Source of the DNA: Raffaelea ambrosiae
Lineage: Eukaryota; Ascomycota; Sordariomycetes; Ophiostomatales; Ophiostomataceae
Direction of reading: 5' to 3'
Length of the DNA: 64,000 bases
NCBI GenBank assembly: GCA_002778195.1
Contig: PCDI01000006.1
Location: forward strand, 1,431,950 to 1,495,949
Shown here: positions 56,147-64,000 of the stretch, piece by piece
Layout: each line of letters begins with the position of its first letter
Position numbering within the stretch: position 1 is the stretch's first letter
Notes under the pieces: model-generated
Seen by the model: the letters and a program-made list of their open reading frames with translations, nothing else
What the model was told of the DNA's origin: nothing
The model's database searches: none
Program-made: the position numbers and the translations under genes

Positions 56147-57540
56147 CACTGTCTACTATGTAATACCGGGTTTAACCCCGGACTGGTCTGCAGGATAACT
56201 ACGAATACTCTGTACATGCTCGTACGTACATACAAAGTAGTTAGATGTTCTGATGGACAAATCACCTCGCTGGAAAACAACATGTGTCTGCTGGAGCCAG
56301 GGAGATCTTCCGTACTATTCCCCCCTCTGTTTCCCCCGCGGTAGACCGTGTTTGTTCGGGTTTCGGGATTCTTACCCTTTCAGATGAGCCAGGAACAGTT
56401 CCTGGATAAGTGGTCATTGGTCTTGTTTTTCAGGATCTTGTGGGAAATGACTAAGAATGTGTAGAAAATGCATAATACTATGTAGATGAGCCTGGATCGC
56501 AGAATTGTCCCCCCCGTAGGGCAGAACAGCCGCTAGCAGGACGCTGCCGTAGTTGGTCGTTCTGCGGTCCAGACCAGTAAAAGTTTTTCCTCTTGCACGG
56601 AATGCGCACTGCATGGGCTGATACGCCGCAAGTCATGGGGCTTCACATGAAAGGGCCTCGATTTTATGTACATAGTGCAACTACTGCTAGTCCTCACCGT
56701 CTCTTGCAGGCATGAACCCCCGATCGCACCTGCCGCATCGGTTGTCTAGCCGCACGCACTGACCGATTGCCCTTTTCGGCCAAGTCAGGTGGACAACATC
56801 GTCTGACAGCGTTCACTTGCATACTCGTGGAAGCCCTGGGAAACCCCACTGTAACATCAGCCCTCGCTTCGCTTGCAGAGAAACCTTCTGTCGGGCTGGG
56901 GTTGGCTCGGGGGCGCCGTCACGAAAATCTGCAGGCTGGAGTCGTTCCGGGGGTGGCAAGCTATTTTTTTCTGGTGTGGAATGGCGCTATTTGTTAGCGA
57001 ATCTGGTGCGTTTTGGTGCGTTGGCCTCTGGGCTCTTGCCGCATTGGCTACGGCCAAGGCGGGGCTCTTTTAGGCCGTTTAGGTCTGCTGGCGCCTGGCC
57101 AGGCACGGGGAAGGCTGTGGCCTACAAAAAGGCTGCGTCTTGGCGTCCTCTGCTGCGCTGTTGGAGGTTCTGGATTTTTTTGGTCTAATTTTTTCTGTTG
57201 TCGTCAGTTTTCCTCACCCGTTACAACTCTCGGCCGTTACCAACGCACTCAGTCTGGTCTATCTGTCTTTCTGACCTCCCAGACACACGGTTATCCAGAT
57301 ATTGTTGTGACTGCTTTTCGACATTCGGCCGCAGCACCAGCCGCAGGTTAGACAGGCTAGCCGAGAGAACTCGCAGCTGACAGGGGGTACAAGAAACATA
57401 CACCCGCTCCAATAGGACGACATCAACGGGCTACACCTCTTTGCGGCTCTGCATCTCTTAGACACACCGTCGACCATGGTCGCATGGCCAGCTGAACGCC
57501 CCGACAGGACCTATTCTATCCTCCCGAGCCCGTCAACACC

Positions 57541-59580
57541 ATGAAGTTTGCCCGAGAGTTCAAGGCCGCCCTCGAAAGCGGAGGTGGGTTTCTCCTCTGT
57601 TCCTCTGTTCCTGTATCCTAGATCTCCGGTCCCGGACATCTGCTGACCTCCGTAGACTACCCCGAGGAGTGGTGCCATGCCGCCATTCCCTACCCGACGC
57701 TGAAGAAATGTCTGAACAAGATCCGTGCCGAGTTCCTGAGCATGGGCCTGGATGCCGACTCGCTGCACCAGCTGCTGCAGGCGCAAGTCGTCTCGGCCCA
57801 GGGAAACCAGATTCCGCTGGTCAAGTACAAGCTGGACGGTGAGTAAAAGTGAAAGGGGAGTCGAGCGGAGCCCAGACTGAGCCCATTGACTGAGCCCATT
57901 GGCTGACCAACAACGACAGTGAGCGACTCCGACATCCGGACACACTTTACCATCCTGATCGACTTTGAAGACGGCGTCCTCGTCGATGCCACTCTGTCGC
58001 CGGCCTCGCGCGCCTTCCTGCAGAAACAGGCCGACCTCCGGCGGCAGTCCGTGGCCCACTCAGTGGCCGGGGCAGCAGCAGCAGCCACGAACGGCAAGGT
58101 CGGGCAGAACGCCCATGCCGACACCGAGATGGCCGATGCGCCAGCCCCAACAGCAACACCGATTCCTGATCCCATACCAGCCCCCATCGAGCTTCCAGAT
58201 CCGGCCATCCGACCGTCGGGAGGCGTCACACCAGCGGGAGCAGCCGGCATCGACCCACGCGACCGCGTCGTGGAGCTTGACGACCACTACGTCGACGGCG
58301 ACGACGACAACGATGACGGCGACGGCGTGTACGACTACAGCAACCCGTCCTCGTCGACACCGTCGCCACCCTCCGAACATGACAACGGCGACACCAGCGG
58401 CGACGCCAGCCACGACCCCGGCAGCGCCAACACGACGCCTTTCACCAGCCCCAGCCTCGACGGCCAGAAGAAGCTGCAGCGCGTCGAGGTCTCGATGCGC
58501 GCCGACAGCGAGTTCTTCCAGCTGATCTACCGGGACATGGCCGAGCTCGAGCGGATTGGGCAGTGTGAGCAGGCCGCCATTACGGCCGAGGTGGTGGCTC
58601 TGGGGCAGGAAGTGCAGGCGGTGGCGCGGCCGGAGCAGAAGCGGAAGCTGGCTCTCTTCAAGCCCAAAAGCCCGCCCGACAGCAGCCACACCAAAGCGAG
58701 CAAGTATGCCAGCGACTTGTCGCCGTGGCGCGAGCTGTTTGAGCTCTACCTGGACGCGCAGGTTTTTTTCTCGACGCGCGAGCGGGACCACGGCGCGGCG
58801 CGGTCGTCGGCGCAGGCGTCGCGGCAGCTGGACTGGTTCCAGGAGGAGGTGCGGCGGCGGGGACTGCTGCAGCAGTTCCAGCTGCCGGCGAGCCGGGAGG
58901 CGTACCAGCACTTCCTGCTGCTGAACAAGCGGCTGTATCTGAATCTGCGGTTCCGGGAGCTGAACCTGAAAGCGCAGGCCAAGATCTTGAAGAGTGAGTT
59001 TGTCGAGGTGCTGGACGTTTTGTTGTCGATTCTGGTGGTTCACTTGCTAGACGTCTTGCTCTTTTTTTCCTTTCTTCTTCTCGCCCCTTCCCCCCTCTGT
59101 CTTTCTCCTTTGTGCTGACCGACCCCAGAATTCGACAAGTGGACGGCCCTGGGCGTCTCGCAGACGTTCCCCGTCGCGCTGGCGCGGCGCCGGCACCACG
59201 ACATGCTCATCTCGAGCATGGCCCGCGACGTGTGTGCGCGCATTGCCCAGGACGTGGTCGCGGTCGTGCCGCGGCTGGAAGACTACACGTGTCCCGTGTG
59301 CCTGAGCCTGGCCTGGCTGCCCGTGCGGCTGCGGTGCCGGCACGTGTTTTGCGTGCGGTGTGTGATCCGGATGCAGCGGGACGCGCAGAAGCACTGTCCG
59401 CTGTGCCGGGGCGAGGTGGTGATGGAGGCGGACCTGGACAATCTGGACGCGGAGCTGGAGACGTTTCTGAAGCTCTACTTCCGCAAGGAAACCAAGGAGA
59501 AGCAGCTGGCCAACGAGATGGAGCGGGGCATCGAGTTGTTTGGCGAGGACTACAAGCCCGTGTCGTGTGTGGTGATGTGA
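57541..59580 (+). CDS. SPX domain-RING finger ubiquitin ligase (Pqr1-like)
   Basis: Four exons, 57541-57583, 57656-57838, 57920-58993 and 59129-59580, encode 583 residues with consistent phases. The N-terminus (MKFAREFKAAL, then AAIPYPTLKKCLNKI with the Lys cluster that binds inositol pyrophosphates) starts an SPX domain. Its later helices lie after a long acidic, Asp-rich insert (SMRADSEFFQLIYRDMAELERI; REAYQHFLLLNKRLYLNLRFRELN; then AKILKKFDKWTALG). The C-terminus is a C3HC4 RING: CPVC starts at residue 488, followed by LRCRHVFCVRCVIRM and CPLCR. In fission yeast an SPX-RING ligase (Pqr1) restrains phosphate uptake by targeting transporters. Phosphate-dependent ubiquitination is the likely role here, inferred from domains. 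The gene ends 545 bp from the convergent cystathionine gamma-synthase. Confidence 0.92.
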
Positions 59581-60125
59581 GAGGGGAGGGGAGTATGCGA
59601 GGACGGAAGCTAGATGGGAGGAGCGGAGGGAGGACGGGAAGCCGGAGGACAAGATAAAGGTGGCCCTGGCCAGGCCAACCCACCATTGCTTGTCTTTGGT
59701 TCTCATATCTTTGCATACGGATCTTTTTGTACGAGCGATCTTCATTTATAATACCCCTATAGCAGAAGCATAAGAAGTTGGAAAACAAGAATAGTTGGAA
59801 GGAGAGAAAGAACATTTGGCCCACCAGGCAGAGTTGAACTGCCATGTATGCGCCAAAGAGAGAGAGAGAGAAAGAGAAACTATGACGATGATGATGATGA
59901 TGATGGTGCGAGTCGAACACGGTGACAAACGTGTTTTGAACCCAGACGTGCTATGTACCGGTTTTTTGGGGTTTTTTTTTTTTGGTTTTTTCCCGCAATG
60001 ATGCTCCATGCTTGTCCCTACTCCGATCCTTTCCCAGAAGTCTTCCTTTTCTTGCCGTTCGTATTCCGGTCTCTCTTCCTAGCCTGTTTCCTCCTCTTTC
60101 CATGCATGCCCCCAGCCAAGCCTCT
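59581..60125. other. intergenic region between convergent genes
   Basis: 545 bp, with a GA-rich run (59855-59876) and a (GAT)n run (59883-59905). Two tRNA T-arm-like stretches occur on the minus strand, but no complete cloverleaf could be drawn. Confidence 0.65.
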
Positions 60126-62495
60126 TCATTTCTTCTTCTCCTTGTCCTCGTCCTCCTTCCCCTCCACGGCCACGGCCGCGGCCGCGGCCAGCGCCGTCTC
60201 AAAGATGCCGACCAGGGTCGGCGTGTCCTCGAGCCCCACACTCACGCGCAGCAGCGACGGGTCGATCCCCAGCGACTCGCACCACCCCAGCTCCTGGTAG
60301 TGCGCCAGCACCACGTACGGCGACGTCAGCGTAAAGTTGGTGCCCAGACTGGGGCCCTTGGCCGTCTCCACGGCATCGTAAAACGCCACGGCCTGCGCCT
60401 TGTGATGAAAGACAAACGACAGCAGGCCGCCGTAGCCGCCGGCCGCGTGGTGCGGGTGGTTGTTCTGGTGGTTGTGCGGGTCCGTCCCCTTCTGCCGGAC
60501 GTCCTCGTAGTGCGCTCGCTGGTCGTCGAAGCCGGGCGTGACATACTTGGGGTAGTAGAGCTCCTTGACCAGCGGGCTCTGGCGCAGAATGTCGCAGATG
60601 GCCTCGGCGTTGGCATTGATGCGCTCGATGCGGGCGGCAAAGTCGCGGCTGTTGCGTTCCATAAAGATGGCGTCTTCCGGCCAGTAGCCGTCGGGGTCGT
60701 ACTCCCCGGGGGCGCCGGGGGCGCCCCACGCCGCCCTTTTCAGCGCATCGTAGTAGCTCCCCTGGCTGTTCAGCACCACGCTGCCGCCCATGACATTGCA
60801 GTCGCCCGAGAAGATCTTGGTCAGGCTGCTCACCACCATGTCGGCATACGGCAGCACGTTGATGTTGGCAAACGTGCCAATGGTCTCGTCGACCACGACG
60901 GCGAAGTCGTACGTCTCGGCCAGCTTGCGGATCCGCCGCAGGTTCGGACACGTCAGCAGCGGGTTGCCCGGAAACTCGCAGAACAGGCCCAGGAACCGCT
61001 CGCCGTCTTTCAGTCGCTGCTCCAGCTCGTCCAGCTCGGCCTCGGACGCGTGGCCGTAGAAGACGCACCCGCCACCAAACTTTTGCAGAATCTTGAGCGT
61101 GTCCACGTACGGAAACCCGAAGCAGATGCTCTTGAGGCCGGCCTGCTCCGGACGGGCCGCCAACAGGAATCGGTGCGCGTTGAAAATGGCGTTCATGCCG
61201 CACGGCATCAGGAAGACGTCCTCCTCGTGGATGGCGGCGTGGTGGCCGCGAATGTTGTGGGGTGTCTGTGTTGCTGCAGCAGCAGCAGAACCCGTCGCCG
61301 TCGATGTCGTCGTGGTGTTGGTGTCCAGGTCCACGTCGTTGTCGGCCGTCATGGCGCCGGTAATGCGCCGCCGAATGGCCGACTTGGCACGGTGGACAAA
61401 CGATAGATCCAGATTGCGGCCGAAGCGCTCCTCCAGGTACCGCGACGTCTCGTCGTCTTCGACCTCCTCCATCTTGCTGCTGCCGCTGCCGCCGCCGAGG
61501 AGGAGTGCCTGGCTGTTGGGCGACTGGGGGGTCAGGGGACGCTCGCCCGGCAGCTGACCGCCGCCGCCGTTGCCATTGGGCGACATGGGCCGCTGGTAGC
61601 GCTTGGGGCCGCGGGACGTCTTCATGCAGGTCGGGTGCACGGGTGCAGCAGCAGCGGCGGCGGTGGTGGTGGCGCTACCGGGCGGGGCCAGAGTCGCCGA
61701 AGCCGCAGGGACAATGCCGCTTGTGGCCGCTTGGCCGAGCGTGGCTGCCTGGCCAGCACCGCCGGCACCGGCATCGCCGGACTGGCGCACGAGCAGACCC
61801 TCGCTGAAGAGGCGGTGGCAGTACTCAGCGCGGCGGCTGGAGACGCCGTCGCCCGAGTGCTGCCAGTACTGCTTGGCAAAGGGGAAGGCGTCTGGGTGCA
61901 GCAGAATGGCCGAGATGGTGGGGGCCAGCGGCCGGAAGGGTGCGGCGTCGGGGCGCGAAGGGTCCAGAGCCAGGTGGACAACGGAGATGCCGTCGAGCAG
62001 CGACGACGGCGTGGCATACTGGTGGACAAAGTCGAGACAGCGGCCGACAGCGCGACGGCTGGGGAAGAGCATGGCCACCTGGCCGGCCTGGCCGTAGCGG
62101 TCGGCCACATCGGCGGCGAAGGCCTTGATGCTGTTGTGGATGAAGAATCTGGAACGATACGAGTCAGCGCAGACCCTTGTCGGCTGTACGATGCCGCCAC
62201 CAGACCGTGCAAGGGAGGGGATACACACCTCGGATAGCCCGTGGTCATAAGAGACATAACCCATGGCTGGCCCTCCTCATAGCCCACGTTGGATGCCCAT
62301 GTTGGGAGGGACACACTGACGGCCTGGGGCAAGTGGTTAGCTCTGTTGGTCCTGGCAGGGTTCACCCAACAAGGGCAAGGGGGGGGGGGTCCCAATGTAT
62401 CCCAGCAGGATTCACACGAGACACAAGGGAGAGTGGGCAGTACTTACGTGGGCTGTGTCCGGGGGGATGGACTCGCCCAGACTTATGGATGGCAT
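60126..62495 (-). CDS. met-7: cystathionine gamma-synthase (fungal STR2/met-7 type)
   Basis: Three exons, 62495-62448, 62323-62229 and 62148-60126, encode 721 residues. The opening residues (MPSISLGESIPPDTAH, then AVSVSLPTWASNVGYEEGQPWVMSLMTTGYPRFFIH) are diagnostic of the fungal enzyme. The PLP-dependent fold type I core follows: HEEDVFLMPCGMNAIFNAHRF, FGFPYVDTLKILQKFGGGCVFYG, the cofactor Asp in FAVVVDETIG, and the PLP lysine in SSLTKIFSGD (about K492). The end is CESLGIDPSLLRVSVGLEDTPTLVGIFETAL. The enzyme condenses an activated homoserine with cysteine to cystathionine in transsulfuration toward methionine. A low-complexity insert of about 115 residues (~170-285, Ala/Gly/Ser/Thr) makes it longer than typical orthologues (about 540-650 residues). 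Intron 1 has a G11 tract on the + strand. A Gcn4/CPC-1 consensus site lies 257 bp upstream. Confidence 0.95.
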
Positions 62496-62751
62496 GGTGG
62501 CGACGGATTGAAGGGGTGATGCAAAGAGAGGAGGAGGAGGAGGAGGAGGAGAAGGGGAATGACGTCGTCGTCGTCCTGTGAGGGATTGTTTGGGCACCAG
62601 CGCAGCGCACTTGGGGTGAAGCGATGCTCGTGTGAAGATGTGGAGATGTGAAGATAGGAACCGTGAAGATAGGGAATCCAGACAGCCCTCACGCAATGTT
62701 CACGGCCCCCCACCTGCGTGTTGAGAGAAATATAGAAAATCTGGGGTCGTG

Positions 62752-62758
62752 TGAGTCA
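62752..62758. promoter_or_regulatory. candidate Gcn4/CPC-1 site TGAGTCA upstream of cystathionine gamma-synthase
   Basis: Exact palindromic bZIP consensus 257 bp upstream of the start codon of an amino-acid biosynthesis gene, the usual context for cross-pathway (general amino-acid) control. The match is seen; function is inferred. Confidence 0.55.
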
Positions 62759-63572
62759 ACAATTGACAAAGACGGTCCAATGCAGTCAATGGCAGTCCAC
62801 AGCGGCATGGGATGACCCCCAATTTTTTTGGCATGCAGGCACGACGCCAATGAAGATTGAGTTGTTCTTGCTTTTTTTGGTCTTTGGTCTTTGCTTGCTT
62901 TGGGTTGCTTTTCGAGCTAGGCCGTCCAATCCTGTGGCACGGGCGAGTAATGGGAATTGGAGCAGATACCGATCCTCGGCAAAAGAGAGGGAAGGGAGAG
63001 ATTAAAAAAATGAATTAAAAATCGTGAAGGCGAAGAGTCACCACGTTATCCACCTTTGTGGTGCCTCCAGTATTATTGAGACCGGCTAGGCGGTGATAGC
63101 AAGAGATTGGATACTGCCGAGCATCGGAGGCAAATTTTTTTCCCTTTTAGGCCCTGCTTTTTTGCCATCGCTGTTAGTCTGTTGGTTCTCGCCCCAAGAG
63201 GCGACCGTTTCACCCTGATTGTGCAGTTTCGTGAAGGGCTTGTTCAAAAGTGCCAGGGTTTCACACCATGTGCAGAAAAGCACACCCACGCTGTCGTGCA
63301 CGCGCCTGGTGCCGTGCTGAGCGTATGCTTGGAAAGTGCACAACTTGGCCATCCAGCATTTGGGGTCGGCGGCTGCCGCTGTAAGCGCTGTCACGACCGC
63401 ACACGGGATGGACGTGGGACAGAAAATAGACGTGGGCGCGTGGGGAACCACGCTGGATGGAAAGTTGAACTGGAAAACTGGAAAACTGTTAGGCAACAAA
63501 TCATGCGTCGTCAAGAGTTTGGTCGGCGAGGCAGGCAGCGTTGCCTTGTGATCGTGTCTCATTATATAACTA

Positions 63573-63627
63573 GTATCCAAAAAAAAAGTATCCAAAAAAA
63601 AAGTATCCAAAAAAAAAGTTATCCAAA
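63573..63627. repeat. 15-bp A-rich tandem repeat (AGTATCCAAAAAAAA)
   Basis: Three near-perfect copies plus a fourth, shortened one with an extra T; the A-run length varies slightly. Confidence 0.85.
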
Positions 63628-64000
63628 ATGACCCATTATATCATGGGAGGCGTCGAGCTTCCCGCTTCCGGCCATACAGATTGCTCTGTGTTCCAAGTGT
63701 ACGTGTAAATGTTGGTGAAATGCGAAGAAGACAGAACAGAAACTGGACGGAAACAGGACGTCCATCATGGCAGTACACGTTAAAGATACAGTCCAAATTG
63801 TAGCCCCCCAAAAAGTAAGAACAATACCAACCCACCAGAGATATGCCAAATGTGCTGCCGTCAAAATAGCAGAAATCCCGAGTCTCAACGTGAGAAATGT
63901 GGGAAATAGTTTAACTACCCGAGAAAAAGGTCCCCAAGGTTCAAAAGATCCAGAGAAAAAAAAAAAACCCCTCCCCGAAAATCCATAAAAAACATGTCAT

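Larger units (their letters stand above)
55738..57540. other. 1.8 kb divergent promoter region (JJJ1 / SPX-RING)
   Basis: Separates two divergent starts. Contains TGAGTCA (55966-55972), CACGTG (56141-56146), TACTATGTA words (56154-56162, 56476-56484) and CT-rich DNA near 55930-56110. No gene was recognised. Confidence 0.65.
62496..64000. other. upstream region of cystathionine gamma-synthase, to window end
   Basis: Contains GGA repeats (62530-62550), a TGAGTCA site (62752-62758), a 15-bp A-rich tandem repeat (63573-63627) and AT-rich DNA toward the end. No convincing gene was recognised. Confidence 0.6.

Noticed and set aside
59815..59960. tRNA T-arm-like stretches on the minus strand (a GGCAG/CTGCC stem around TTCAACT, and GTGTTCGACTC)
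   Set aside because: No matching acceptor stem, D-arm or anticodon arm at proper spacing could be drawn; the intervening DNA is GA and GAT repeats.

Overview
The window looks like a chromosomal segment of a filamentous ascomycete, most likely a Sordariomycete. I inferred this from GC-rich genes broken by short introns (GTRNGT donors, CTAAC/CTGAC branch sites just before the acceptor), from fungus-restricted families (WSC sensor, DUF1774, SPX-RING ligase, fungal cystathionine gamma-synthase, Hos3-type deacetylase) and from long low-complexity tails. The order is only a guess (Ophiostomatales-like). No virus, toxin gene, transposase, CRISPR array, rRNA or credible tRNA was found.

Layout, left to right: 3' end of a THO2-like mRNA-export gene (+, truncated by the window edge); a DUF300/TMEM184 seven-TM protein (-); a 4.85 kb gene-free stretch; a WSC-type cell-wall stress sensor (-); a 10.7 kb gene-free stretch; a membrane-anchored PI-PLC-like protein (+); a very large Kelch-ectodomain, single-TM 'cell wall anchored' protein (-); an unrecognised 551-aa acidic/coiled-coil protein (-); a 4.3 kb divergent promoter region; a CSC1/RSN1/PHM7-family stress-gated channel (+); mitochondrial phosphopantetheinyl transferase PPT2 (-); a DUF1774 multi-TM protein (-); histone deacetylase HOS3 (-); the J-protein JJJ1/DNAJC21 (-); an SPX-RING ubiquitin ligase (+); and cystathionine gamma-synthase (-). 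Splice models were built by hand. In the thirteen genes with a complete open frame in the window, every junction keeps the frame.

Several genes fit a surface/stress theme (WSC sensor, Kelch TM protein, PI-PLC-like protein, mechanosensitive channel), but they are not a cluster in the biosynthetic sense; the rest are housekeeping genes. Regulatory candidates are a consensus Gcn4/CPC-1 site 257 bp upstream of cystathionine gamma-synthase and a CACGTG (Pho4/NUC-1-type) box between JJJ1 and the SPX-RING gene.

The most unusual signal is a short dispersed element of the form CGA-[stem]-purine-rich loop-[stem]-GAGG followed by an A/G-rich tail. It occurs in introns of three genes in both orientations and, in frame, within three surface-loop insertions of the PI-PLC-like protein. 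The stems differ in sequence between copies but keep pairing (GC/GC around GAA, GCC/GGC, GCCAC/GTGGC, GCCTC/GAGGC). A second unexplained signal is a strongly over-represented palindromic word, TACTATGTA/TACATAGTA, confined to non-coding DNA.
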